This document shows positions 33,938 through 47,275 of a stretch of DNA of 64,000 nt, piece after piece. Source of the stretch: Wurfbainia villosa (taxonomy: Eukaryota; Streptophyta; Magnoliopsida; Zingiberales; Zingiberaceae). The notes under the pieces were generated by a model that saw only the letters and a program-made list of their open reading frames with translations, had not been told where the DNA came from and made no database searches. The DNA lies in contig CM046000.1 of the NCBI GenBank assembly GCA_025175895.1, positions 65,686,720-65,750,719 of the forward strand. The letters are read 5' to 3'. Position 1 is the stretch's first letter, and each line of letters opens with the position of its first letter. A program made the translations under genes and the position numbers.

Positions 33938-35742
33938 ATGGGTTTAGGTGTGCCAACCTTGAATGGATAGGTAGTTAACCTAACCATGGTAAAGGTGGCA
34001 GTTTAGGTCATTTTCAAGGTTACGGATACCTTGGAAATAGGTTTGAATTATAATCCTAAAAGAATTTAGGATGTGTCAATATTATTTAAGAAGTTTGATA
34101 AATCAATTAAATTGGCACGACTTAGGTTTAGAGGTTATAGTGTGCCATTTTTAGATTTTTTGGCACACTTGGGAGATAATTGACAATATGGCAAAATGAA
34201 CTTAATCCTAACAAATGGAAATAAATACTAAAATTTAGGTATTATATACCTCTATATTTTATTTGCCTTGCTTTGATTGTCATACAACATGTCATGACAT
34301 CATATCTATTTTTAATTATATAATATGTCATGATCATGCTTAGGATTAAGGTTAAATGTCATGTATGCTTAGATTCCATTTTATGCCATGACATCATGAT
34401 TATGAGCACATTCTTATTTATATCATCATTAATGCCATAATCATTCATGCATTAATAAAAATTGAGTTAAGGACAATTGCCATGACTTGAAGTCCCAAGT
34501 ATAAGGGAATCAAATAGTGTTATCTTAGAAAAATGCATGAAACCCTAGATTAGGATGTACAAAACCCACATCTCACATTACATTGACATGTATGTGTATT
34601 GATATACCCTAGATACATGTGAGATGCTAGGATATGAGTTGAGTTCAAGGTGCATAGTTTTTGTATCTAGATGAACTAAAACTAAGCTATATCATGTGAT
34701 GGATCATTGGGAAAGCTAATGTGCAAGTTATGTACATTAAGCCCAAAGAACATGATCTAATATAAGGTTTTAAAATCACTTTAAAATCATTTTTGAAAAA
34801 CCTTGGTATAGTCTATCTTTTGATAGAAGTCACCATTGATGAAGTTGATAAAAAGTGAGCTAAAACATTGAAGTTTTTCTTCACTTTTGAACTTTGTGTC
34901 AATTTCACTATTTTATTGGTAAATTATTTTTCAAATATTTTTCACCCATTGTATTGCTTATAAGTAATGTACATATGAATTTTAATGATTTTTCAAAATA
35001 CATAGAATTACTTATGAATTTTCAAAATTCATTTCTGATAATTGAAAATCGAAATTTTCAGTTATCGATCGATTCTTTAGTGATTGGATCATTTGTCGCC
35101 GCTTGGTGGCAATCGGTGATGGGGTAAACAAGGATGTTTAGCCCATGTTTCAACTATGTTTGGGTTTCCTAAATGCTCCTAACCCTAGGATATGCTTTGG
35201 AAAGCATTAGAAAGGGTGAAAATCCATTGGATAAGGATTAGGAGAGTTGTTAGGGTGATTTATCAATTTTGAGATGTGGGAAAGTTCAATGTTTAACTTT
35301 GGACCTTATTTTTGATGGTTTAGAGTGTCTATAGGCTTAGGGACTTCTTAAGGACATTGTTGGTGCAATGGTCAAGGGGGAGCAAGCCTTTAGAGGGAGG
35401 TATCCATCATAGGATGACGGTTGTATGTTTCTTGATGAGGGGGAGAAATGGGAATTTGAGATGCCCAATTTAGAAATTGGGAGAGTTTGTAGGATTGCCT
35501 CTCTTAAGTGATATGAGACTTATCACTAGGAAGATTGTAGGCATCTTAGATATTTTTGGACCAAGGGGGAGATTGTAAGATATCATTGGGAAATGAGACA
35601 TTAACCTCCTTGGGGAGAACCTTTTTAATGTATGTCAAAAAGGGGGAGAATTAATGGGAGAATGTTAGAATTACCAATTTGGGAAAATTGGTAAGGGAAT
35701 TTGAGTTAGGGGCCTAACTCAAGGGTGTTTTTGTCAAACATC
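33938..35742 (+). other. Conserved non-coding region after gag, element G
   Basis: About 1.8 kb, close to C in order and content: tgtgccaaccttga and ggtagttaac just after the stop, ttttcacccattgt, ccctaggatatgctttgg, then 'gggggaga' tracts. No pol motif is present. Confidence 0.7.
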
Positions 35743-35756
35743 AAAAAGGAGGAGAT
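35743..35756 (+). promoter_or_regulatory. Polypurine tract of element G
   Basis: aaaaaggaggagat before the 3' LTR, with one A in the G run compared with C. Confidence 0.82.
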
Positions 35757-35889
35757 TATTGGTGCAATCGGCCTAGGTCACGATTGACCAAACTCGAGTT
35801 GGACTCGAGTAGTGTTTTAATGTTTGACATTAATCTCTGACAAGTGTTGGGGAGATTGTTGGTGCAATCGACCTAGATCATATTTGATG
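35757..35889 (+). repeat. 3' LTR of element G, first part
   Basis: Starts TATTGGTGCAATCGG (TG changed to TA). It contains the duplicated LTR start and breaks off at tttgatg where F is inserted. Confidence 0.85.
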
Positions 35890-37768
35890 TGTTGGGATGT
35901 ATACTGAAAAGTCTATCTTTTGTATGAACATCTTTATTTTGAAATAAGAATCACATGATCATTGTTTGCATATTTTTATGGTTATGCATATTGTCTAATA
36001 CATTACATTGTAGATAACATGGTGTGTGGTGTCACACGGGGGATCATGTTATCGGCTCCTTGTAAAGTATAAGTATAGGCTCACAACCGAGATGACTTTG
36101 GATAAACCATTGGTATGGTTGTAGTGTGATTTGGTATTGGTTTGTCTTGACCATAAAATCACACTAGTACACTTTGTGTATATTGAGCAGGACCGACTTA
36201 GAGGTGATTCGATTTATTGCTGACTACATAATCGAATCAGATCTCAGATATTATATTGTACATACTCTTAATCCCGATATAATAACGGGCACATATACTT
36301 AGTATTCATTTCTTTGATTTACCAATGGACAAGATTTATAGATTAAATCGATAGGCTCGGTAAGTTGGAAAACGATATTATTTATATGGTGTGTCGTTGA
36401 TTATAGGAGGAAACCGTGTCCTATATATTAGGATAATAATGTCCCCTTGAGGAGCTCATAAGGTTCATCATGTAAACCCTGCATGTGGACTTGGTCTGAC
36501 ATGATGAAAAGGTTGAGTGGTACTACTCATGGAGTTAGATGTTGATTAATTAATGGTCAGTAAATTAATTAATCGATGGACATTCAAGATTTTAAACACG
36601 GGGAGAAAATATACAAATAATATATGGAGCCCATATTAACTTATGGGGGTTGGTGAGGTAGATCAATGATAATTCTTTAGTGGATTGGATTATCATTAAT
36701 GGATCAGACTTTATGTGGGCTTGATCCATTGGGTGGCCAAGATCCAACTCCTCCTCATGGTCCCTATTGTAGCCTATTAATACCTCATGAAGCCTAGATC
36801 CAATGGATGGAAACAAAACTCTAGATCCAAAGGTAGAGATTAAATCTCTAGATCCGACGGTTGAGATTAAATCTCTAGATCCGACAGTTGAGATTAAATC
36901 CCTAGAACCAATGGTGGAGATTAAAACAAGGCTTATCCCTAACTCTAAAAAAGGAGAGGAGGGGGTGGGCGGCAAAAAAAATCCCATTAGAGATAGGATT
37001 AGGGTTAAGGTGGGATGCAAGATTGAGGGTTAGGGTTTGGAGTTGGCGGCACCAAATAAGGAAACTTATTCCTTATCTTCTTCTTCCTCAAGGTGGTCGG
37101 CGCCCATACAACTCTTTCCAGCCCTTGGCCAGCATCCAAAGCATCCCTTCTCCCTCTCTTTGGCCGGTGGAAACATAGCTTAAGGTCTTCCCTTGGAGCT
37201 TGTGGACGGAATCCATCTTTCTCCTTCTCCTTGTTGACCGGCGGCAAGCAATTTGCTTGTTGCTTGTTGGTTGGTTAAAGGAAGGAGAAGGGTCTTGTTT
37301 CTATTCTTCCTCTTGCTCGAAACGAGCAAGGAAGGAAGATTGGTGATCTAGGAGCTTCAACTTTTGGTAGATCGTCGCCCACACGACGTCCGAAAGGAGG
37401 AAGGTCATACAATAGAAGATCGAGAGGTATATCACTTATCTATCTTCATGTGTAACATGTTTATATTTGTTTTTCAATTATATGATTGTTATATTATATT
37501 TTGTGGCTAAATATACTTGGACCTCGAACATAAACACAAAATCCGGTGATCCGTACATCGTCTATTCCGTGTCTATTCGTAGAATAGAGGTTGGTTGCTT
37601 GAACAACAAGTTTGTTCAAGTGACTACTCTAATCAAATAGCACAACGATGACAAGGTTGCTTGGGCAATCGCTCTTGTAAAGGATAAAGTTTTTTATCCT
37701 GGGATGTAGAAGGGATCGCCATGAACAAGCGACCGAGTTGAAGTGGGAAGCGAAGTTTTCTAACTTCA
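35890..37768 (+). repeat. 5' LTR of element F (1879 bp)
   Basis: Runs TGTTGGGATGTATACTG to ttctaacttca. It has about four 27-bp units at 36816-36932. It shows the uninterrupted site (catggtccctattg) for M2. Confidence 0.92.
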
Positions 37769-37770
37769 AG

Positions 37771-37782
37771 TGGTATCAGAGC
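37771..37782 (+). promoter_or_regulatory. Primer-binding site of element F
   Basis: TGGTATCAGAGC two bases after the 5' LTR. Confidence 0.92.
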
Positions 37783-38477
37783 CACGGTTTCCGGTTTTGT
37801 GTGTTTAGGATTCGGTTACTTTTATGCACTTTTCATATATTATATGTGTCGGATAATAGTAGGATATGCGTAGGTTAACTCTTTGGTTGTAGGCATAGGA
37901 TCCAACTATTATGGTCATATGTGTGTATGTGATTGTATGTGTGTAAATGTATATTTTGTTGAATCCTCGGGGTTGACGAGGCTAGTATTTGATTTTTTGT
38001 AAATTAGATACGATATTGTTTAGCCACTCTTTTTATTTTAGTTTACTTTCGATCTAGATTTCATGTACACTCCCTCATGGAGTATAGGATCGATGGATGT
38101 AAATTAAAATAGAATTTAGTCTCGGCTCGGATCTCCGGATGGCTCGTACATGGCGTAGAAGGAGCGGACGAGATGGCGATACGACGGGAGACATATTGAA
38201 GACAAAAGCCATAATAGTTGGAAAATGTTTATTTTTCATATTTATTGCTTATTGTTTGATATGCATGTCGTAGGCTAGAAAATTCCTCAATTTCAAATTA
38301 CTAAGTGGGAGAGGGAAATTTTTATAAATTTACACGGCCTCCATTATGAATTGATAAGTGATGCAAACAAACTTGCGCGTCAACTCTGAGTGCATTCCTC
38401 CCCATCGGATGAGTTTGTTTGCGGATCACAAGGTCGAATATGGTTATAGGAAATTGTTAAGGAGCGTGTGTACTTCC

Positions 38478-39866
38478 TGTAGGGGATCGATACGATTGGT
38501 CGGCTAGAGGGGGGTGAATAGCCCTATTACAATGGATGTCGGAATTTACTCGTTCTTCTTGCGTTGCTTGTCTACGATTGTTGTTAGCGTAGCGGAATAA
38601 CAATAATAATGAAGCTAACAATACACAATCACACAACACAAGATATACGTGGTTCGGAACCGAATGGTTCCTACTCCACGGGCGAGCTCACCGAGCTCTA
38701 GTTATGCGCACGACACTAACTATAACACTCCTTCTCGACAACACGTCGGAGGTGGAGAAACCTCTCACAAACAATTACAATGTAATATAGAAATACAAGC
38801 AAATACACAAATACAATACACAAGAAAACTTTCACCGATTGCTTTGATCGCTTTGCTTGTTGCTTGCTTTGATTGGCTCTTGAAGGACTGGAATGCAGCA
38901 GCAATTCCCCTCCAATAGCTCCACAAAAACCTTGGCAAAAACCTCTATCTCGAGCTCCTTTTATAACCTCGTGATCGAGCCGTTGCTAGCGCCGATCGCC
39001 AAAAGGCCCTGGCCGATTACTCCTCGAGCCGTTGTCTCACAACGGCCAGATCCAAGTCAGAAAAGTTCCAACGGATCACCTACCAGTCGACTGATGAAGC
39101 CCATCAGTCGACTGGTGACCTAGTAGTTGACTGCCCAGTCGGCTACAGAGCGTTCTATGCTCACGACACTCCCATCACGATCGCGCCATCTCGAAGTCGA
39201 TCCGCCGACATCGGGCCGATTGCCACCCATGGAAGTCGATCGTCAAGCATAAACCCTAGTCTTACACCTGAACCCTAGTCGACTTGGACTACCGAATCCC
39301 AAGACTGCTGCCGATCCGACGTCGGGCAAAACCTCAAATACCAAGTTGTTTGAGCATCCGACCGTCGGGTAAACCCTCAAACATCAAGTTTGAGCCTCCA
39401 ACACTCAGTCTTAGCCACTTGGCCAAGTCCACCTTATCCCTCATGGAGTTCCCCACCAAAGCTCTCTTCCCTCAGCCTACGTCCCTCGGATGTGCCAAGC
39501 GCACGGCTTCGCAACGCCATCCTTCGCGTCTCATACCCTAGAAGTATGCTTCCCTTTGGGCTCACTCTATTCGCTCCCCGTCCGGCGGTCCCTCGGATGC
39601 ACCAAGTGCACGGCTTCGCAATGCCATCCTTCACCGACTCAAGGACCCCGAGCCTAGTGAACTTACCAAGTCCTTAAGACTTCCCATATGCACCAAGCGC
39701 ACGGCTTCGCAATGCATTTCTCACCAAGCACTAAGCGCACGACTTCGCAATGCTTTGGATTTCCCATGCCAACCCCATGTTGGACTTTCCCATGACAATC
39801 CCATGTCATGAGTTTTGTCTATCATCAAAATACCATCAAGGTACTTCTGGGCCGATTGCACCAACA
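38478..39866 (-). repeat. Solo LTR M1 (1389 bp), D family
   Basis: On the + strand it runs tgtaggggatcgata to attgcaccaaca. The perfect 5-bp duplication CTTCC is at 38473-38477 and 39867-39871. The empty site tacttccccatcgg is seen in E. No internal region is present, so this is the product of LTR-LTR recombination. It contains CAGTCGACTG at 39084-39093 and 39105-39114, and a TATA-like ttttataac at about 38951. Confidence 0.93.
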
Positions 39867-40046
39867 CTTCCCCATCGGAAGGCACATAACCCGAGATAAT
39901 TACCTTGGCACCGAGTAATGGTGAACACTTAGATACAAATATAAGTATCCTCCCCATCGGAGTCACTTCTTTTATTTGTAGGGCCATAGAGAAACCAACT
40001 ATTAATTTTACTTGTCAAAAAGTTAGGTTGACAAGATAGTAAAATT

Positions 40047-41850
40047 TGTTGGACTTTCCGAGCCGCAAAAATTGCTTTTTGCGATGCGGAAACCCCGGAA
40101 GTCCGGCCACGGATCCGTGCGAAGATGTATTAAAACTAAAACATGTATGTGTTTGTATAAAACCCTAGATCTACCTTAGATCTACATGATAAGGATGTTA
40201 CCCTCGATGCGACGCCCTTCGCAAATCCCGCTCGTCCAAAATGTTCGCCGGAACTCGAGAGTGTCAAGTGTACACTCCTCTACAAGTATCCACACGAACA
40301 AATGGTGGAGAAAAACACCTTAGAGTGTGCTAGCACCCCTTGGACGTTCATGGCTAGATGAGGAAGAGAGAGCTTGAGGGAAGAGATGAGGAAGAAGATG
40401 AAGTTACACACTTAACTTCACATCATCCATAACTCACTATAAGGGGGTTACATGCATGCATGTAACTCCAAGAGCCAATGGCTCTTGGTCTCCCTCATGA
40501 GGTGGCACCCCATGATGTGTCCATGATGATGTGGAACATCATCATTGGTCGGCCATGCCAAGTCATCATCATGACATGACATTTGGTCAAGTCAAACTTG
40601 ACCTTTCATCTTCCCTCTCAAGTCAAGTCAAACTTGACCTCTTATCTCCCATGGTTGATCAAATCCAACCATTTGATTCAAGTCAATTTAATTTAATGAA
40701 TATCTATTCATTTAATTTAAATTTATTTGATGAATCAAATCTAAATTAGACTCATTCAACACTTGAATCAACTTGAGTCTAACTCAATTAGTCTAATTTG
40801 GATTACTCTTAATCCAATTTGGTTCATGCCATGAACCTAATCCTCATGGTTCATCATATGAACCTAATCTCCATCTAATTGCCCTTATGTGTGTGACCCT
40901 ATAGGTTCTTGTAACGTTGGCAATGTCCCTAAACCGATTTAGGAACATAAGCAATGAGCGGTATCTAGCAACACATCATTGCTACCCAAGTTACAAGAAT
41001 GTTGAGCTCCAACATCACCTTTGTGACTACTAATTGTGACTCTCACAATATGTGACAATGTCTCTCTATCCTTGACATCTAGATTGACCAATTGAGGCAT
41101 AGACCGTGTCATCCTCGGTACAATCTAAATCTTGAACTCCAAGTAGACTCACTCATATCAAATGAGCTCAATATCTCATATTGACTCATTTGGGCATGGC
41201 CATGCACTTCGTGGTCTCACTCTATCAAGAATATCGATGTCACTCCCGTCATATAGGAGGGATAGATCCCATCTAGATCACTCACATCCCTCCGCATAAT
41301 TTGTTACATACCTAGTAATCGCCTTTATAGTCCACCCATTTACGGGTGACGTTTGACGAAGCCAAAGTATGCAACGCCTTATGTAGGGAACCATGCTGAC
41401 TTCAGGTCTAAGGACTAATAGTCATACTAATAGCCACATGAGAAAGTATATGACACTCATATAACGATCCATGATACTTTCTCATGGCGGGTCATTTAGT
41501 ATACATTCTCCAATGCATACTCATGTGTCAACTTGATATCTCATATCCATGACTTGTGAGATCAAGTCATCGTGTTGACCTACATGCTAGTCTCTACGCA
41601 TTAACATTGTCCCTGAATGTTAATACTCGACTAGGAATGATTAAGAGTAGTGTTCTCTATATCATCTCATTATCGATTCAACCAATCGATTGATATAGAT
41701 AAGAACCTACTACTCAAGGACATTATTATATTTAGTTATTTGGCACCAATACAAGTAAATATAATAACCATGCCTTTATAAATAATAATATGATACAATA
41801 AAGTCCATACAACAATCATCACATGATTGGCTCTAGGGCTTTCACTAACA
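40047..41850 (-). repeat. 3' LTR of element J (1804 bp)
   Basis: On the + strand it runs TGTTGGACTTTCCGAGCC to ctttcactaaca. It has the same length as its partner at 47276-49079, with scattered substitutions. There is no palindrome cluster of the gag-only type. Confidence 0.93.
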
Positions 41851-41860
41851 ATCTCCCACT
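41851..41860 (-). promoter_or_regulatory. Polypurine tract of element J
   Basis: atctcccact on the + strand (agtgggagat on the element strand), adjoining the 3' LTR. Confidence 0.85.
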
Positions 41861-41863
41861 AGC

Positions 41864-42160
41864 ACTAGTGCCAATCACCGTAGTATCTAATACCCAATGA
41901 CCTAGTGTGGCCATCATGCTTTTTCTGTGCCAAAGCCTTGGTCAAGGGATCTGCGATGTTAGCCTCTGTGGGTACTCTACAAATCTTCACATCTCCTCTA
42001 TCAATAATCTCTCGAATGAGATGGAAGCACCGATATACTCAGCCTCTTGTTGTAGAATCAACAACTGTGTCCTGCCTGGAACTCTTCCAGCTCACAGCGC
42101 CACCATTCAAGCAAAACACGAACCCTGACTGCGATCTATAATCATCCTGGTCAGTTTGGA
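41864..42160 (-). pseudogene. Element J RNase H, internally deleted
   Basis: The N-terminal part (SGFVFCLNGGAVSWKSSRQD, VVDSTT) joins almost directly to the C-terminal part (HLIREIIDRGDVKICRVPTE, NIADPLTKALAQKKHDGH). The middle, with the CDN-type motif and roughly 60 residues found in B, E and F, is missing, and the frame is disturbed at the junction (about 42030). The terminal stop is at 41864-41866. This RNase H cannot fold normally. Confidence 0.8.
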
Positions 42161-43390
42161 AGCTGACATCGCTATAACCCTTTATAGCTAGCTCCTCATC
42201 GCCTCTAAATATCAAGAAATATTCTTTAGTCCTTCTCAAGTACTTAAGAATATTCTTGACTGCTATCCAGTGGCACTCACCTGGATCTGACTGGTACCTA
42301 CTCGTCATGCTCAAAGCATACGAGACAACAGGACGAGTACACAGCATGTCATACATGATAGATCCTATAGCAGATGTGTATGGGATCTTATCCATGTAGT
42401 CTCTCTCCTCTCTAGAAGAGGGACTTTGAGTCTTCGAAAGACTCACACCATGTGACATTGGCAGAAGTCCCTTCTTAGAATTCTGCATGGCAAACCATAG
42501 TAATACCGTGTCAATGTATGTACTCTGACTTAGGCCAAGCAATTTCTTAGACCTATCTCTATAGATCTTGATGCCTAGAATACAGGCTGCTTCACCTAAG
42601 TCCTTCATTGAGAAGCACGTCCCCAGCCAAGTCTTCACAGACTGTAGCGAAGGGATGTCATTCCCAATAAGTAGTATGTCATCCACATACAATACAAGGA
42701 AGACAACTGTGTTCCCATTAACCCTCTTGTAGACATAGGGTTCATCTTCATTTTTGATGAAATCAAACTGTTTGATTGCATCATCGAATCGAAGATTCCA
42801 GCTCCGAGAAGCTTGCTTTAGCCCATAAATGGACCTTTGCAGCTTGCATACTTTCCCAGTATGCTATGGATCTTCAAAACCCTCAGGTTGTGTCATGTAC
42901 ACATCCTCGAGTAAGTTTCCATTCAGAAACACGGTTTTGGCATCCATATGCTAGATCTCATAATCGTGGTATGATGCAATAGCAAGCAAGATCCGAATGG
43001 ACTTAAACATCGCCACTGGAGAAAAGGTTTCATCATAGTCAATACCATGAATTTGCTTGAAACCTTTAGCCACCAATCAACCCTTATAGGTATGCGTAAG
43101 TCCATCCATGTCAGTCTTTCTCCTAAAGACCCACTTACACCCAATGGGTTTGACCCCTTCAGGTGGATCAACCAAAGATCATACTTGGTTGGTGTACATG
43201 GATTTCATCTCGGATCTCATGGCCTCTAGCCATTTCTCAGAATCTGGGCTCATCACAGCTTCCTGATAGGAGGTAGGCTCATTCTCAATGAGCATTACGT
43301 CATCATGGTCAGACAAGAGAAATGAGTATCTCTCAGGCTAACGACATACCCTATCAGATCTGCGAAGAGGTAGGTCTACCTGAATAGGTG
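42161..43390 (-). pseudogene. Element J reverse transcriptase
   Basis: The YVDDILLIGNDIPSLQSVKT catalytic box, SMKDLGEAACILGIKIYRDR and SRYQSDPGECHWIAVKNILK are clear. The N-terminal half (43390-42690) can be followed in the same frame through several stops, including ones before LVAKGF, before HMDAKT and after the PEGFEDP-like segment. The intact YVDD shows recent descent from an active polymerase, but the stops rule out function. Confidence 0.85.
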
Positions 43391-43391
43391 G

Positions 43392-44440
43392 TTATTCCAT
43401 AACCCTTTGTGCAACAACCTCATCACCCACAACACTTTGTGGTTCCTGTTCAACCTCCATCAAGGCCATAGTGCTATGGTCCTTATCTTGAATTTCTTCA
43501 AGATCGAACGTATTCCCACTAGTTTTTCTAGAAACAAAATCCCTTTCTAGAAAAACCCCAGTCTTTGCCACAAACACTTTGTGCTGACTGGGAATGTAAA
43601 AGTAATATCCCTTTGTATCCTTGGGATATCCAACAAAATAGCACCTATCGGATTTGAGTCCCAGTTTGTCTGAGACTTGATGTCGAACGTAAGCCTCACA
43701 ACCCCAAATCCTCATGAAAGACATCTTGGGATTTCTCCCTGTCCATATCGTATATGGTGTCTTTATCACAGCCTTGGATGGTACATGGTTAAGGGTAAAG
43801 CCTGCTGTGTCTAGAGCATATCCCCAAAAGGATATAGGAAGATCTGTGTGACTCATCATAGATCGTACCATATCTAATATGGTACGATTCCTCCTTTCGA
43901 ATACACCATTCCACTGTGGTGTTCCAAGAGGAGTGAGTTGGGATAGAATCCCACACTCAGCTAGATAGTCACGAAACTCATGGCTAAGGTATTCACCATC
44001 TCGATCTGATCGAAGTATCTTAATACTCTTGCCAAGCTGGTTTTGTACTTCATTCTTGAATTCTTTGAACTTTTCAAAGGATTCTGATTTATGTGTCTTG
44101 AGATACACATAACCATATCTACTGAAGTCATCAGTAAATGTAATGAAGTACTTGTAACCACCTCTAGAAGAAGAATATGAAAGGACCATATACATCACTA
44201 TGTATAAGTCCTAACAAATCAAGCTGTTCTTTCGCTTATGTCCACTAAAGGGAGTCTTGGTCATCTTACCTAAAAGGCAAGACTCGCATGTCTCATATGA
44301 TTCAAAATCAAATGAGTCTAGCACCCCATCCTTATGGAGCCGAGATGTTTAATTCTCATTTATGTGACCTAAGCGACAATGCCAGAGATAGGTTTGGTTC
44401 AACTCATTCGACTTGAACCTCTTGGTACTTATGTTATAGA
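43392..44440 (-). pseudogene. Element J integrase
   Basis: A long open frame (43392-44198) holds the rve core: TFTDDFSRYGYVYLKTH, LRSDRDGEYLSHEF and NGVFERRNRTILDMVRSMMS (the D, D, E residues). The C-terminal part follows (WGCEAYVRHQ, DRCYFVGYPKDTKGYYFY). The pre-integrase segment upstream (about 44200-44440) is in the same region but interrupted by stops. This is the best-preserved enzyme domain of the window. Confidence 0.9.
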
Positions 44441-44722
44441 TAGGGCTCTAAGTCTAGAAAGTAGAGTCCGCTCATTAGAGGTGCACTACACAGAACATAT
44501 CATTTAAATAAACTGAACAACATTTGTTCTTTATTATAAATGCAAATCCTTTCTTCTCCAAACAAGAAACTGAAATGATGTTCTTAGTTAAGGCAGACAC
44601 ATAACAACATTCATCTAATTCTAGTACAAGCCCAGAGGGCAAAGATAGATCATAAGTTCCTACAAAGAATGCTGACAGAACTCTTGCTCCATTGCCTACT
44701 CATAGGTCCACCTCGCCCTTTG

Positions 44723-45655
44723 TCAATGCCTGCTATTTCTCAAATACCGCACATTGGTACAAATGTGAGATGCACATCCGGTATCTAATACCCATGATGA
44801 AGAAATAGATAGATTGACTTCTATAACATTTATACCTGAAGTAGAAGTCTCACTTCTCTTCTTCTTAAGATCTTCCAGGTATGCCTTGTAGTTACGCTTC
44901 CAGTGTCCAGCTTCCTTGAAGTGGAAGCAAGCCCCTTCCTTGGCTACCCCTCCTTTGGGTTTAAGTTCTTTGCCTTTGCCCTTGGCTTGGGACTTTCCCT
45001 TACCTTTAGGCTTGCCCTTGCCTTTCTTCTTTTGCACCATCAAAATGTCGTCAGATTTTCCCTTCTTAAGGTTGAGCTCAGCAGTTCTCAACATGCTGAG
45101 CATCTCAGGTAGTGGCTTATCAATTTCATTCATGACAAATTGATTGTAGCTTTGCGGCAAAGATTGCAAGATTAGGTCAGTAGCCAGCTCTTGGCCAAGT
45201 GAGAATCCCAGTCTTTGTAGGTTTTCTACGTACTCAATCATCTTGAGTACATATGGACCTACGGGAGTCCCATCTTGCATTTTGGAACCAAACAATGCCT
45301 TAGAGACTTCATATCTCTCATGCCTTGCTTGTCCTTGATATAGTTGACGAAGATGTCCAACCATATCATAAGCATTCATGAACTCGTGTTACTTCTGAAG
45401 CTCAGAGTTCATGGTCGCGAGCATTAGACATGACACATCTAATGCATCATCTTGATGCTTCTTGTAAGCATCTTTGTCAACTCGTGAGGCAGTGGCAGGA
45501 GGTGCCTCCGGAATGGGCTGCTCCAGGACGTACAACTTCCTTTCTTGGGTGAGAACAATTCTCAGGTTCTTGTACCAGTCCAGGAAATTTGCTCCATTGA
45601 GCTTGTCCTTTTCAAGGACAGAATGCAGAGAGAGAGTGTTTGTGTTTGTCAACAT
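44723..45655 (-). pseudogene. Element J gag and protease start
   Basis: Start MLTNTNTLSLHSVLEKDKLN, then FLDWYKNLRIVL and a UBN2-type capsid (HLRQLYQGQARHERYEVSKA, LILQSLPQSYNQFVMNE), a Lys/Gly-rich stretch, and a zinc knuckle that has lost ligands (CFHFKEAGHWKRNYK, with F and Y at cysteine positions). The protease loop is WVLDTGCASHIC with an intact DTG. A TAA at 45389 and a frameshift after CTNVRYLRNS break it. Confidence 0.87.
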
Positions 45656-47262
45656 AGTTATCTACAACATACAATGCAGAGAATTAATATCATATTCCTT
45701 TTATCATTTAATTAGGCCTTTAATCAAATGATGCTTCCACTGAATTATAGGAATTTTATAGAATCGAGTTATGGATGTGGTCAAACCACTTTACTAGATT
45801 CATACAAACTAGCTATAATTCTTACGGGACAAGATCCACATCATACTAAGCCTTGAGTTAGCTTTGGCTAAATCGGCCAAGACTTAGTACGATCGGTGGG
45901 TAACATATTACCGATTACATCTCTATGCAACTCTTGTTTATAGGATCAAGACCCACATTTACAAAAGACCTTGAGTTAGCTTTGGCTAAATCGCCCAAGA
46001 TTTAGTGTAAATGCGATCTTAACCTATCTTTCCAACGATTGGAATATGCTTATAGTTCTACTCGATCCAATTGAGTTAACTAGTTTTGCTCAATCTAATT
46101 GAGATTACTCTAACCCAAGCGTGATAGGTGGGACCAAGATTGTCTCTCCGCACCCTACCAAGATAATATGCGTTGCTCTGCTTTGGCAGATTCAACAACA
46201 ACAAATGATCGAGGTAGTGATGGGTATCAAGGTTCGGTAGGCATTTTCGAGTTGATTCGATTATGATCTAATCTAATCGAAATGTGTATCTTATATGCAT
46301 TTAGGCCTTTATTATCCTATATTAGCATGCATCACATACATATAATCATTATTCTAGCATGCATCATATACATATAAGTATTATTCTACTAGCATGCATC
46401 ACATACATACAAGCAAAATCAATTATATATATATATATCAACATATATATATATATAATTAAATGTGATGTAGTCATGGCCCTACTACGATCTTCTCAAG
46501 CCAATGAGAAGATCGGACGGTCAACCTAAGGCTATTGGCTTCTCCAAGCACTTCCTTTGACCGCCATGTGTCGTCGTCACCCTTCTCGTAACCTCGTCTT
46601 CAAGTGGAATTTCCACCGCTCCATTTTGTACATTACAAATATGAAACTCGAGTTACATTCGAGTATAAAACTATTTACAACTAGAATATCAAAAGAAGAG
46701 GTACGACGCATAGGTCGCATACACTATACAACACGCAGAACCACAAAACGGCACGCAGGCCGTATTATGAATTACAACACATCACATCCAATCATATTGA
46801 GGTTATTGGGCCATGACAATCACAGAATTATACATAATTCTAAATTATGTATTTTTACAGAAAATTTCTATAATTTTTCCTATTTTTTTTCAATTTTATG
46901 AGTCACCTCTCCGTAACGGTCCCGCTAAGCAGTTTCCGGGCGCGATCGCGGGACAAGGCCCCTTTCGGGGATAGGGGAAGCACCCCTACTCGCAAAATAA
47001 ACTTTGTGAGTATCCCTACAATGATCTTACAGTGACTTAAGTTACTGTCCCAAAAACCTAAAGCGAGAAATCACCGTTTCGGAGAGTTTTTCTCGACGGT
47101 TGAAGCCTACAAGTGTCCCAACACTCGTTGCTTCGATTCTTCGAGAAAAAAAACCCAAAAATTCTATAAAAATAGGAAATTTACAGAAACATATAAATCT
47201 ATAATTTTTTTATATCTAATACAAAAATTACAAAAATGAAACACATACATGCTTCGCACGTG
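45656..47262 (-). other. Leader of element J
   Basis: 1.6 kb between primer site and gag with no supported ORF. It contains an AT dinucleotide run at 46423-46458 (two arms around tcaaca) and a GC-rich patch at about 46910-46960. Confidence 0.75.
46423..46458. repeat. AT microsatellite in the J leader
   Basis: Two (TA)n runs of about 15 bp, separated by tcaaca, able to form a short hairpin. Confidence 0.85.
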
Positions 47263-47274
47263 GCTCTGATACCA
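47263..47274 (-). promoter_or_regulatory. Primer-binding site of element J
   Basis: gctctgatacca on the + strand, next to the 5' LTR. Confidence 0.92.
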
Positions 47275-47275
47275 C

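Noticed and set aside
37005..37278. Opposing ORFs of 60-80 aa in F LTRs (also 5114-5379, 11938-12353, 60450-60798)
   Set aside because: Same LTR segment read on both strands. Similarity between copies is due to LTR homology, not coding constraint.
46557..46901. 114-aa + strand ORF in the J leader
   Set aside because: Antisense to the element, no domain or low-complexity clue, and no counterpart elsewhere in the window.
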